A stretch of DNA of 64,000 nt from Penicillus capitatus (lineage: Eukaryota > Chlorophyta): positions 2,046,001 to 2,110,000 of the forward strand of contig OZ287695.1 in the NCBI GenBank assembly GCA_965649825.1. The letters are read 5' to 3'. Below are positions 33,338 through 44,643 of this stretch, one piece after another. The notes beneath the pieces are model-generated. The model had not been told where the DNA came from, made no database searches, and was given only the letters and a program-made list of their open reading frames with translations. Position numbers and translations under genes: made by a program. The stretch's first letter is position 1; each line of letters starts with the position of its first letter.

Positions 33338-35581
33338 TCAGTTATGGTCTCCTTGAGACGCCAACGAATCGGACGGTCGCACGTGCAGCGCGCGTTCTTT
33401 TGTAATCTGTACCAGTCCCGGCGGCGCACCACGAGGCTTGGACACATTTTCGGCATTCGTCATCGACACGGGCACCTTTCCGCCGTTTCTGGATTTGGAA
33501 TAGTAGGCAGCCAGCTGTGCAGCGCACTGAATATCTTGATCTTCTGGGGGATCGGCTCTCCCATCGAGTTTTAGCAAAACGTGTGCACCAGGAACACCTC
33601 TTGCATGAAACCACAGATCGCCTGTCTTGCCCTTCGTCTTCGAGAGCATGTCGTTCTGTTTGTTGTTTCGTCCGATGAGAATTCGAAATCCATTGGGCGA
33701 GGTAAACAGCCTCAGGCCATCGGAGTCGGACGGTTTGGCACTGGGTGGCGCCTTCTTCATAGCTTTCTTCGAGGCTTTGGCCGCCAGATGATGATCTGGA
33801 GGCGGTTTAATATATCCTCCTTGGATGAGCTCTTCTCGGATCTCCGCCAAAGCCTGAGCGTCTTCTTCGTCATCGGACTCCTTGAGTTCGCGCACAGACT
33901 CTTCCACTTCGCTTATGTACTGCATTTCTTGCTCCAGTTGGTCGAGCAGCGGCTGGACGCTCTCTTTGGCACGTCGCATCTTTTTGGCTCGCTTGAAGAA
34001 CGTCTGTGCACTTTCGACGGCGGATTTGAGCGGATCGAGTGGGATTTCTACAGACTGGCCCGTGTCCCAATCCTCCACTTGTATCTGTGACATGCCCGGA
34101 ACGTAACTAACCACTTCACACATGTTCATTCCACAAAACCGTAGCTCGAAGAGAGAACACACCTATGTAGGTTTGCAAGAATGAGATCGCCCTTTTTCTG
34201 CAAGGCATCTGCCTTCTCTGAATCGCCGAGCGTTTTCAAAAGGTTCTTCTTTTTGCCCTCCAATCGTGACACAGCTTTTTTCAGGACGGTCTGCAGACTA
34301 TGGATCAGCTGAGATGAACCGGCATCGCTCTCAACGGATCGGTAGTAGAGGTCCAGCAGATCATGCACCGACTGAAACCAGACACCTGACACTCCCAACA
34401 AAGAATAGCTACACGAACAACAAATGGAAGCTCAGTTCGCAGAGAGCTCGATCACACCTGCTCGTTTCTCTCGAGAGCGTCGGCTCAAACGCCTTTGTCT
34501 GAAGTCGCTGTCGCCAGTCTTGATACCTCCCAAAGAGATGTCCGAGCTGATCGGATGTCAGTTTTGAAAACGGGACGTCCACGTCTAGCGATGCCTTTGT
34601 GAGGAGGTCTCGTGCCAGACACGGACTCACTCCCTGAAAACAGCGGACCAAGGCAGACACCAAAGGCTTCTCTACATCAAGCATCGATCTCCGATGACCG
34701 CGTTCCGCAACAGATCTGTCTGTCACCGTTGAATGCCGGATCGTTCGAGATCGCTTCCAATGTCGCTGAGAATTCTTCCACGGAGGTGACACTGTCTGGT
34801 GACAGACCACTCTGCGAGGGCGGTACGCTAAAGGGAGAATCGTGATTGTATGGAGACAGCGGGAGGAGGAGGAGGTGCAAACGTATAGGGTCTGCCGACT
34901 TGCAGCTGTCTAACACTCGAGAGCTTCTTGCCGATCTGATGCGCGCAGACTTCGATCTCTCCCTTTCCATTCGTCAGGACCAAATTGGAATACTTGCCCA
35001 TCACTTCACACCACAACGCATACTCTGCCTCTCGATCCAAGCTCGGCGAGAAGGTCAGATGGACGAGTCGTTCAAAAGCCACCGGCAAAGATGCCGTTTG
35101 CAGCACATAGCCTTGCAGACTCTTGTGCAGCGCCTTGCCGAAGTGGTAGAGCTCGGCAGCAGCGCCTCGCGGAGGGGATGCGCCACAGTGCACTCGAGCG
35201 GCAACTGGATGCCAGGAGAGATACATCCACGTCCGATCGTCGTCGTGGCGCAGACGGAGAGCAACGCATTTCGGATGCCACTGAACGATCTGCCCAACGC
35301 AGCCACTCATCTCTGAGTCCTTTACCGAGACACCCGACCTGTTCGATACGGGAAGGAATCCACGACTGCAATTCGTCGATACTGGCACACAGCGTCGTGT
35401 AGTCGACACTCTGACGCCCAGGCTTTGCAGCGTCTAACCAGATGGGCGTCTCATGTGCGTCTCGACCTGACGGTGTCGATTGCTGTTGGCTACAGTACCG
35501 TCGCGTACGCCATGAGAGTCGGATAGAAGGGGACGGTCGACTATGTCTACAGTGAAGGATCATGCGTCCCAAAGCGAGCAT
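33338..35581 (-). CDS. rqcH: RqcH/NFACT protein of cyanobacterial type, plastid-targeted
   Basis: Ribosome quality-control factor that binds stalled large subunits and recruits tRNA-Ala for tailing. The order of NFACT-N, helical coiled-coil and NFACT-R is complete: VDYTTLCASIDELQSWIPSR, TWMYLSWHPVAARVHCG, EVMGKYSNLVLTNGKGEIE, VRQLQVGRPYTF, coiled-coil KRAKKMRRAKESVQPLLDQL, and NFACT-R with GDLWFHARGVPGAHVLLKL and QCAAQLAAYYSKSR. The motifs match cyanobacterial and chloroplast forms rather than nuclear NEMF. The 81-residue first exon starts with a Ser/Arg-rich transit-like sequence. Six or more introns of about 45-50 nt were placed. A plastid location is inferred from family and leader. Confidence 0.87.
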
Positions 35582-35646
35582 TTGAATAATGAGATGAGAT
35601 GGGATCTATTAAACGCCAATGACGGAGAGATGCCCATACGTTCGAA

Positions 35647-38600
35647 TCAAGAGGGGGCAGGGGTGGTGCCATTGTTCAGCACTTTCTTGCTGCCGTTCGT
35701 TGGAATCCAAAAACGTTTTGCCGTCCAGTGATCTGAACCGCGATTTCCTTTCTTCAAAAGCTTTCGCATCAGTTCCATCATGGCATCATCTTCCAGCAAG
35801 ACTTCCAGTGAGATGTGCATGCGATAGCGCCAGTAATGGCGGGGATTGGTGGGATCGTTGATCGCTTCTTCTGTAGGTGGACGCGTGTTGTACTTTTCCG
35901 ATAGAGCAAAGAGATCCTGTCACATCATTGTTGTCTCGCTCAGTCCATGTTTGGCAGTCTTTGATGGAGACACACTTGAATCTGTAGAATGGCAAGCACA
36001 GATGGGCTCTGGAAATGCTGTTGAATGATGTTCTTTGCGATACCTACTGGGCAAAAGAGTGAGAAGTGTCAACGGGAGAAGAGTGAGAAACCTGGTGTGC
36101 AGGAGGAAGGGGCAGTGCCATCCATACGTAGCGTTTCTGTGTAGAATCGCTGGGATCGTTCGTGATCTTCTTCCCACCATGCACGAATCGTCGAGACATC
36201 GTGACAGGCTGCACAGCACACCTGCCACACAACGAGTCCATACAGAGAACATCGAAAGCCCGCGCACTGTCAGATACGGATACTCCATGGGGTTACCAAA
36301 TTCGCCCTCCGTTGGCATTCTCTGGATCCGCATGCCGATCAATCCCAGCTCCTGCATGACTGGATGCACACAGGCAGGGATCATTCCTAATCCAGCAGCA
36401 CCACCGTGCATTTGAGTACTGGAGAGTAAGACAGACCGAGATCTTCTCCACACACAAGCATGTCCGATGCATTGATGAGAGCAGGAAGCGTCTTCATAGC
36501 ATGATCTCGCCACAGATCGTTCTGTCTCTCATAGAAGTGCTCGTTGTGTATGTGACGTAACTGCTCTTGGGAATGACTGTCCAAGCCACGGTAGGTCTCG
36601 GTGGACACGAGATCGAATCGCTAGACGGATGACCTGGTGATGTGACAGGCCGCTTGCGGGTTTCTTACTGGATAGAAGACGTCGGAATTGTCGGAGTCGC
36701 GAATCAGAACCACGTTTTGCACACATGTGAGCAGACCGTCCTTGACCTTCTCTGTCTCTGCAGGTGTCTGTAACCATGTGATGTATGGCTGCGGCTGAAG
36801 GGCCTTGATCTTGACTTCGGTATCGTATTCCTCTTTCAGATGGAAACGACGATGGACATCTTCTCTAAAGAATGTCGTCGCCACCATTGGTGCCAGATCG
36901 GAAAAGAGATGCTGCAATTGACCCCACGTGGCATGGGGTTCACAGAGCCTGGCATCCTGCCCATCATTTTATGAAGAGGGATGGTTATCATGTCACCTGT
37001 CAAAATCCCAGATGCCTTTCTCTTCGAGTTCGTGTCTTTCGACGGGCTGCGAGGGACGAAATCGGCCAAGAGTCGCCGTCACTGATGTCTCTATACCAAG
37101 ACCTCTGCCTGGCTGCATCATGACGTGTATGGGTACCTGGTATTTCCCAGATGCGAAAGAATCCAAGGATATGGTCGATTCTGTAGGCATGAAAGTACCT
37201 AAGAAAACACGCGGGTCAGTTGGCAGGAAAAAAGCGAGGGCCATCGAGACTCAGCCATATGCTGCAATCGTTTTCTCCACCATCCATAATCATCCTTCGC
37301 CATTTCCTCCCAGTGGTATGTCGGAAATCCCCAGTTCTGTCCATTGGGATCGAATCCATCCGGCGGGGCACCTGTCGACTTGTCCATGCGAAAGAGAGAA
37401 GGATGCATCCACGTATCCACACTGCATTTGTCCACGCCTAGACACTCAATGACACAAGATGTGTGCGGGGAGGAGGATCCAGACCAATGGGCAGATCTCC
37501 CTTCAGTGCGACTCCGTTTGCCTCGGCATAGAGCTTGACATCATTGAGTTGCCGGTGCAGATGATATTGGAGGTAGTATGTAAAACCGATGCCGTCAAAG
37601 AAACACGGATGCTCTGGTGAGACGAGCCGCTCGATGTCCTGTCGTGTCGGTCTGGCCAATTTCCCCCATGTCCAATGCTCAGCCGTACCAAAAATTTCTT
37701 GAAGATAAAGAAAAGCAGCGTAAGGCAAGAGCCATTCTTGACTGGACTCAAAAAACGTCAAGAACGCCGTGGACTAAGGCACAACACTCCTCTCGAAAAA
37801 CGGGACCAAAAGAGGACCACACTTTCAGTGTCTCTTTGCCATGCAGTTGATAAATTGCCCGTGCCAGTTCCATCTTTTTCTTCAGTGTGGCATCGTAGTC
37901 CAATTCCGAACCGTTCAGTTGGTCCCTGGCCTCTTCAATCGCATCGACCAATCTCTTTGGCGGATCTTCCAGGAGCGTGTCGATTCTGAGATAGATGGGG
38001 TGGAGAGCGAAGACGGAGAGGGAGCTGTAGGGATAGGAATCCCACCACATTCCGTGCACACGGGTGTCATTGACAGGCAGCAACTGAATGACATCGAAAC
38101 CAAATCGCACACAGAGATCCACTAGCAGCTTCAGATCTGAAAACTCGCCTCCGCCCACGCCCCGTTCCGAACGCAAGCTAAAAACGGGTACCGCCACGCC
38201 GGTGCCTTTCCACAACTTCTCATGTCGAAAATGGCCGTCTTCCAGGACAATCATTGTCAGCTGCTCGGAGTGGCCGTGTTCACAGAGCAGCGAAGCCAAT
38301 CGACTTTCTCCCGATTCCAGCACGAGTCCCTTTTCGTTTCTGAGCGCGTACTTGTAGGTAAAGGCCTTCAGATCTATCTCCGGAACCAGCACTTCGCCTT
38401 CCCATGTCGACAGCCCCACGGACGTCATCGCAAAGACCTTGTCTTGTTGCCAGTTACCCAAACTCGGCAATCCCCCTGTCACATACAGTTGGACCTCCTC
38501 CGACCGACGGCACATCCAGTTGCGTATCACAAATCGGATAACGATGTGACCCGTCTGCGGAAGGCAGCGTGGCACACGGGCGTCTCTGGCAGATGCGAGC

Positions 38601-39036
38601 GTATCATCACTCATCTCGAAACCGATTGCCTTGCGAAACGCCTCGTGCGTGATCACAGCGTAAGGATTCGATAGGTCCTGCCAGGTATCCATCATCTGGA
38701 TGCAATGCTGAGCAGAGAATGCCTCTCCCAGCGACAGACATCGCACAATCTGCTCAGAATTCGTTTCTTGATTCGATGCATCCATCACGACGTAGCTAAA
38801 CACACATCGCGATATGCAATCGATCATCTTATCGGCATTGCTTGCTTGTATTGCAGATCAGGGGTATCTGTGAAGGCAAGAGTGACGTCCCACAACAGTC
38901 TCTTGCCTTCCCAGCGACAAGACATCTCGTGACGCGAAGTGAAGACGGTTGCGGCTCCGTTCACGTGGTAGGCGCATAGAAGCAAACGTTGTCCCCATAC
39001 CGTCAAGTAAGAGACAGTGAACTGAACGCGCACCAT
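35647..39036 (-). CDS. DPE2: Disproportionating enzyme 2 (4-alpha-glucanotransferase)
   Basis: Cytosolic GH77 transglucosidase that uses maltose and transfers glucose to glycan acceptors. Two N-terminal CBM20 starch-binding modules: VQFTVSYLTVWGQRLLL...LQYNYVV, then IRFVIRNWMCRRSEEVQLYV with GNWQQDKVF. The GH77 barrel follows: AVPVFSLRSERGVGGGEF, VIQLLPVNDT, SYPYSSLSVFALHPIYL, LPIGLDP, then NVVLIRDSDNSDVFYPRFDL, TLPALINASDMLVCGEDLG (catalytic Glu), and NDPTNPRHYWRYRMHISLE near the C terminus. Introns include a GC-AG one (38796-38845), one of about 48 nt carrying GTCACATCACC, one with two TTCTCACTCTT copies, and one ending TGATGTGACAG. Length of about 900 residues fits the family. Confidence 0.92.
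38796..38845 (-). other. GC-AG intron in DPE2
   Basis: 50-nt intron with donor GCAAGC and acceptor TTTAG. It joins DLQYN to YVVMDASNQE across the first CBM20 in frame. No GT donor nearby gives this junction. It is the second GC-AG intron in the window. Confidence 0.7.
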
Positions 39037-39914
39037 CGAAACGTGCCTTCCGTCTAGTAACGATAGCGACGTGATGGTCGATATCGCGTCATCCGTACAT
39101 GACCCATGGGCGACCGTCTCACCATCAAGACAGATCCAGCTTTACATAGACAGTGAACAAACAAAAAAAGTCTCCATCTATCGAATGCATGAAAAACAGA
39201 GTTTGGGTTTGGGTTGGCAGCAAAGATGACAGGGTCCGTTTATCTTCTTCTGTTAAGTCAGCCCTGTTGTTTTTTGAAATGTCGTTCCGCAGGACATCCG
39301 ACTCGATCAAACGGGAGTTCTCTCCTCTGGAAGGCGGGTTTTATGAAAAGGGCGAAAGGGAGAGGCAAGCAATTGGAGATCTTCGGCAATAAGGAATGTC
39401 CATCCATCCATTCATCCGTGCTGGTTCTGGTTCTGGTGCTGATGTCGGGGCTGATCGAGTGTTGTCCTTATTGCTTCACCGGCATCGAGAATGCAATCTT
39501 CATTACACGTGGCTGCTGAAACGGTTGGTCATTTTCAAATCAAGGTTCGGCGTCCATAGTGTTGTCCGTACAATTTGCGCGTGCTAACAAACATCGGTAA
39601 TCCAAAATAGCAAGAGCCAAACAATCTAGGTGAGGCTCCTTTATTAGCAATCAGGACTGTTATGTATCACTAGCGCCGTCACTCAGTATGCGTAGTTTCA
39701 GAACACGAGATCACTTTTGCGGCAATAAAGAAGTACATAAGATGCAAGTACCTCCTTCATTCCAAATAAGTCACACAAAGCGAACCACAAGACACAGACG
39801 CAATCAAGTCTAGTATATTACGAAGTACTAACAGAAGGATAGTTGGAATTGTCCAAGAATAGAAAGAAAAATGTCGCGAATACTGCAGAATCAAGACGAA
39901 GGATAATTGATCTC
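39037..39914. other. Intergenic, no gene seen
   Basis: Upstream of DPE2 and downstream of the 663-residue gene. Only a short CTGGTT-type repeat near 39420-39440 and A/T-rich stretches. Short open frames look like noise. Confidence 0.5.
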
Positions 39915-41906
39915 TCACTTCTTGTTTTTCGGTGCGGCAAAAATCTCAACGCGGCTGACGAGTAGAGAGAGGGAACGTATAGCACATCGTGTGTGTTTTA
40001 ATCCAGCCGCAAGAAGATTACGAGATCTACGGTTAGAAGAAGCTTTTGATTTCGAAAACTTGGCTCCTTGATCGTTTCGGACTGATTCTTTTCCAGGATG
40101 CGTTTCCGAAACGGGATGCCCTTTGAAATCGATCTCTTCGAATGCTTCATAGGAAATCGAGCGAATTGGCGTGATTGCTATTCTTCTATTTATTCCCTTG
40201 GCCTTTCTCTGAGGCAGTTTCTTAAACCCAACCCCCTGTCTTAATGCAGACGGAGGTTTTTCATCTGAATTCTCCAGGTGTCGCATCGTTGGATCTGAGA
40301 CAGCAGAGCGATGGAGACAGGACTCCCCTCCATCAGAGAGACCGTCCAATTCCATATCTTCTGCATACAATGTCTTTCTCCATCGAATCTGGAGATCGGC
40401 AACGGATTTGTTTGTCTCCGTCATCGTGCGGTGTTGATCGTCGTCATCACTTTCTTCTGCATGGCTGAAAATAAGGTTGCGCCATGTTAAGGTACCCATG
40501 TTTTCTGACCGACTCCCACTGCCTCCCAACTCACACAAGGACAACATCGGCAACGAACGGGGAGACCACGTGGATGTGCGATTTGAGGTCTGTTCCAGAA
40601 AACCTCGCCCAAACGTCTCATTCTTCATCAGCTCGCTCGGGTCCAGAGGCGACGGTGGTAGACTGAATGGTGTTTCCAAATACGAAAACTCGGGATCGTC
40701 TGTTTCGGTATCGATATCGCCGTCTTCGGCGTCGGATATGTCACTCGGCAGCATGTGATCGCCGTAGGTGGGATTGAGTGACGTGTGTTTAATGTACTGA
40801 CTGTCGAACAAGTCCGTCGATGTGGGCAATGCCAGGCATCCCGTCTTGACCAAAGACTTGAAGCTTTTCATTTTGGTTTCCGCTTCACAATCCGTATCTC
40901 CCGCATCGGAATCATCCAGAGACTCGGCAGAGTCCCTTCTGTAAGCTGGATTGATCAACAGTTGTTGATTTCGGCTGTCATGTGCGCTCTCTTTTAGCTG
41001 ATGGTCACCATCGACGAACGAAGATATGCGTCGCATAGGTGGTTGTTTCTGCAGCATCTCTGTATCTTCTTCGTCACTGCTATGGATTCCGAAGAACGTA
41101 GGATTGAGGCCATCTTTGTTGACAAAGGACTCCATACTCGTTAGCGGCGAAAAACTGTTGCCCGTACCGAAGCCGATGGAATCGGAATCGCCATCCGAGA
41201 CAGACCCCGATGGATAGTGTGAGCAATCCCCCGACGATAAGCTTTCCACACACTCTCGATCGGCATCCAGTTGTGGCCACGGAATCATGCGGAAGACGTC
41301 CGACAGACTGTTCCTTTTATTATAGCACCTTCGGTTTCGCACGTCCTGGTCCCGATCACTGATTTCCGTTTCCCCTCCTTGTTGTCCGACGGCATCACTG
41401 GAGACAACTGTTTCGTGCGTCGTTCGGTTTCTGTTGAGAAAACATGTCCAAAGCGAAGGAAGACGTGGTCGGCTGCAAGAACGCCTTGGTCGTACGCGGA
41501 TAGCTACTTGGGCAATAGCGCTCTTGGCCGCCGAGACAGCTCTGCGTGACAGGTCAATCGAATCCTCATCCTCCGAGTCACTGCCCTGTCGCCGATTGCT
41601 CCCACGACGCCGTGCTCGTTTTGTCTTGACAAAGCAATGTGTAAACAGTGAGCACGAAAAACGCAGAAAACCGAAGGCCGCCAACATACTGCGAATTTGC
41701 TGGATAAACGAGGCGGCAAACTTCCGCGTGCTTTGTATACAGTGTCCCAACCAATGGTAAGTAATTGTATAGAACGCTGCGCGTGTGTCGAACGGAGACG
41801 TGTTTGCTTGAAACCCAACGCGCAGCAGTCGCGTTGGAGGCAATATAAACGGTACAAAATTTCTTGTTAAACAATTATGCAGAATTCGGCGAACCGCGGG
41901 AAGCAT
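39915..41906 (-). CDS. Intronless 663-residue disordered protein with NPxY-like motifs
   Basis: A single uninterrupted ORF in a window where nearly every other gene is split. The N terminus has a hydrophobic stretch around residues 70-90 (FGFLRFSCSLFTHCF), then a basic RARRRGSNRR cluster. The rest is Ser/Asp/Glu-rich and probably disordered. Three spaced motifs stand out: LNPTFFG, INPAYRR and LNPTYGD, each next to an acidic Ser patch (SDEEDTE, SDISDAEDGD). NPxY/F motifs bind PTB-domain or clathrin adaptors in other proteins. Membrane anchoring with a cytosolic adaptor-binding tail is one reading. No domain recognised; the ORF length supports a real gene. Confidence 0.6.
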   Translation of the reverse strand: MLPAVRRILHNCLTRNFVPFILPPTRLLRVGFQANTSPFDTRAAFYTITYHWLGHCIQSTRKFAASFIQQIRSMLAAFGFLRFSCSLFTHCFVKTKRARRRGSNRRQGSDSEDEDSIDLSRRAVSAAKSAIAQVAIRVRPRRSCSRPRLPSLWTCFLNRNRTTHETVVSSDAVGQQGGETEISDRDQDVRNRRCYNKRNSLSDVFRMIPWPQLDADRECVESLSSGDCSHYPSGSVSDGDSDSIGFGTGNSFSPLTSMESFVNKDGLNPTFFGIHSSDEEDTEMLQKQPPMRRISSFVDGDHQLKESAHDSRNQQLLINPAYRRDSAESLDDSDAGDTDCEAETKMKSFKSLVKTGCLALPTSTDLFDSQYIKHTSLNPTYGDHMLPSDISDAEDGDIDTETDDPEFSYLETPFSLPPSPLDPSELMKNETFGRGFLEQTSNRTSTWSPRSLPMLSLCELGGSGSRSENMGTLTWRNLIFSHAEESDDDDQHRTMTETNKSVADLQIRWRKTLYAEDMELDGLSDGGESCLHRSAVSDPTMRHLENSDEKPPSALRQGVGFKKLPQRKAKGINRRIAITPIRSISYEAFEEIDFKGHPVSETHPGKESVRNDQGAKFSKSKASSNRRSRNLLAAGLKHTRCAIRSLSLLVSRVEIFAAPKNKK

Positions 41907-42090
41907 CGGTGCGAAGTTTCAACCGCTGTTGACACTGCTGTCACATCATGACCACGAAGCAAATGATAATCATCACCTCGAGATCCATCTCGCGATCCTC
42001 GCTCGCTTCCTCGTCGCGCAGATCATCCGTTTTCGCGTTTTTTAAGACGGATTGCATTGTCACATTCGTCTTTTTTTGTAAACTGTCCGC

Positions 42091-43942
42091 ATGACGAACA
42101 CCTCAGCAACGGCAGTTCCTCGAGGCGGGACCGCCTCTCGCTGCCCTTTTCTTGCAGCCCAACGGAGACATTTTCAATCTATTCCGCTGACGCGACCAGG
42201 AAACCGACGGCGACACAACATCGACACCGTCCGCAGTAGCAGTGGTATGAATTTTCAGATGCCTGAATCTCATGTCATCTCGAGCCAGAAAGCACTGGAA
42301 TTACTACAGGCCGACCCCTCTGCCATCAACAGTACCCCCACTCGCTCTCTCCTACACTTACATTACAGGGCTCTAACCGTACAGGATACGTCACAGAGAA
42401 GCGCAGCAGTATTGTGGCGATGGGATTGACGGTTCAGAACTGTCCGGTCGAAATCCGTGAGAAGCTGGCAGTGCCCGAAGCAGAATGGCCGAGAGCCATC
42501 GAAGAACTCATTGCTTTTCCACACCTGGAAGAAGCAGCGGTCCTGTCCACGTGCAATCGCATGGAAGTATACGTGGTCGCCCTTTCGTGGCATCGAGGAG
42601 TCAAAGAGATCGAAGAATGGATGACGCGTGCAAGCGGCGTCCCCATCGAACAACTCAGACCCTATCTCTTCTTGCTCAGGTCACACTTTATCGTACCTCT
42701 CTCCATCTGCTGAAAAGAGTGAGTGTGATGCAGAGATCGAGACGCAACATCGCATTTGTTTCATGTCTCCGGAGGACTGGAATCTCTCGTCATGGGCGAA
42801 GGCCAAATCCTCGCGCAAGTGAAGCAAGTGTACAAGGTGAGAGCGCCTTTCCAAGGAAGGAGTGTAGAAAAGAGTGAGATGCTGTAGGTCGGACAAAACT
42901 GCCATGGATTCGGACGCCATTTAAATGGACTTTTGAAACAAGCCATCACGGCCGGAAAACGTGTCCGCAACGAAACGTCGATCTGTTCCGGCGCCGTCTC
43001 TGTGAGCTCAGCCGCCGCCGAATTGGCACAGCTGAAGCTGCCGACACACGATTTCAGTGACGCCAAGGTAAGACTCCAGCGCGTCTTCTCCACGTGTCTT
43101 CACTGCTGCCCCTGTGCAGGTCTGTATCATCGGAGCGGGACGTATGTCATCTCTCCTGGTCAAGCATCTCGCTTCGAAAGGATGCAAGAAGATTCTGCTG
43201 CTCAATCGTTCCTACCCAAGGGCCGAAGCACTGGCCGAGGAGTTCTCGGAGATCGAATTCGATATTCATTTGATGGGCGACCTTTTGCCATGCGTCGAGG
43301 ATTCTGACGTGATCTTCGCTGCCTCGAGCTCCGAAGAGATTCTCATTGCAAAGGAGCATGCCTCAAACATGAAACCTGCAGGAGAGATGGTACACTCATG
43401 ATGTGTGAGAAAAGAGTGACCGATCCTTTCGGCTGCAGGTTGGCGGAATGCGTCGATTCTTTGACATCTCTGTTCCGCGGAACATCTCCAACTGCATCAA
43501 CGAACTCGACGACAATCGCGTCTTCAATGTGGACGATTTGAAAGAAGTGGTAGCAGCGAACAAGGTGGAACGCAAAAAGGCGGCGCAAGAGGCCGAAGTA
43601 CTGATTGACGATGAGATAAGGACATTTGAGGCATGGAGAGATTCTCTCGAGACCGTGCCAGCTATCAAAGCGCTGAGAGGCAAAGCAGAAGGCATTCGTA
43701 CCGAAGAAATGGACAAGGTTATGAATAAGATGGGGGAGGGATTAAGCAAGAAGCAGCTGCGGGCTTTGGAAGATATGAGCAGAGGTATTGTCAACAAGCT
43801 CCTGCACGGACCCATGACGGCGCTTCGATGTGACGGCACGGATCCGGCAGCCGTCGGAGAGACGTTGGCGAACATGGAAGCACTGGAACGTATGTTTGGT
43901 CTCTCTGAAGTGGCCGAAATGCCAGGACGTGGAAAGAAATGA
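42091..43942 (+). CDS. hemA: Glutamyl-tRNA reductase (plastid)
   Basis: First committed step of tetrapyrrole and chlorophyll synthesis (C5 pathway). A Ser/Thr/Arg-rich transit-like leader precedes [28 protein letters not shown] (catalytic Cys), [31 protein letters not shown], the NADPH-binding [17 protein letters not shown], and [15 protein letters not shown], then the dimerisation helices ending [10 protein letters not shown]. Introns: 53 nt near 42312-42364, 42680-42733, about 54 nt near 42836-42889, about 54 nt near 43068-43121, and 49 nt ending at 43438. Three of them carry AAAAGAGTGA upstream of the acceptor. Presence of this gene argues for a photosynthetic plastid or one derived from it. 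Confidence 0.92.
42680..42733 (+). other. Glutamyl-tRNA reductase intron with inverted-repeat ends
   Basis: 54-nt intron. The donor end GTCACACTTT can pair with the acceptor side AAAAGAGTGAGTGTGATG just before CAG (TCACACT against AGTGTGA, plus T-run against A-run). Splicing gives [13 protein letters not shown], the expected GluTR sequence. Confidence 0.75.
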
Positions 43943-44273
43943 CGACAAAGATGTCGAGACTCGATCTGAGAATGCGTAAAGGACAGTGCCAGCCAATCGA
44001 CTGGTGCCCTATGTATTGTCTTTTGTCCAGACTGAGTTTTTTGGAGATTTTGATGAAATCGGATTCTCCGCAGACTCAATTGCCGTTTATGATCCTTCAT
44101 TGTTTTCCTTCTCAAGGATAACGATTCATTAGAAACGTATTCATCTCCACGAACAACACGATCCCTGGACACGCACCTCGCTGTTGTATGTCAATAGTTA
44201 ACTTCATGACGTGTGTTTGCGTCCCTCGACGGATGGTGTCGGAACCCGGACGACGTGTACGCGCAACGTCTCT
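43943..44273. other. Intergenic 3' region
   Basis: 3' flank of glutamyl-tRNA reductase, convergent with the small minus-strand gene. An open minus-strand frame here is the shadow of the reductase. Confidence 0.5.
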
Positions 44274-44498
44274 TCAGTGCGCACTGAGATCGATAGGTTC
44301 AAAGAGAGGGACGGTCGTCTCTGGTACGGGCGCAGTGGACGACGGATCTGCGATCTGAACAAGCACCTCTTGGGTAGTGCTCCAAGAGAGAGCGATCTGG
44401 TCAGGAGTCAATGTCTTGTGTGTGAGACAACTGCCGATGGCCGAATAAAGACAGAGAATAGCTAACAAAGGGTATGGGGTGGTTCTGCCTAAGCGCAT
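44274..44498 (-). CDS. Small secreted or single-TM protein, hypothetical
   Basis: A 74-codon ORF starting MRLGRTTPYPLLAILCLYSA, a plausible signal peptide with a Gly-Ser-Cys cleavage context, followed by an acidic, Pro/Thr-rich tail. It is divergent from the prominin-like gene (146 bp apart). No family recognised; size makes it tentative. Confidence 0.35.
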   Translation of the reverse strand: MRLGRTTPYPLLAILCLYSAIGSCLTHKTLTPDQIALSWSTTQEVLVQIADPSSTAPVPETTVPLFEPIDLSAH

Positions 44499-44643
44499 TT
44501 CAGAAACGACGCGCCGCCTTTACATCTCTTCCAAACATCGCTCTGCGAAATCTATGCCCTAGAAATGCGCATGGCACTTCTCGAAGAGCGAAGGCGCGGT
44601 ATGGCAAAGAGTAGAGAAACGTATTCGAGGAATCTGAGCGAAA

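Noticed and set aside
43396-44172. 258-codon minus-strand ORF
   Set aside because: Antisense shadow of the glutamyl-tRNA reductase C-terminal exon; low-complexity Ser-rich translation with no motifs.
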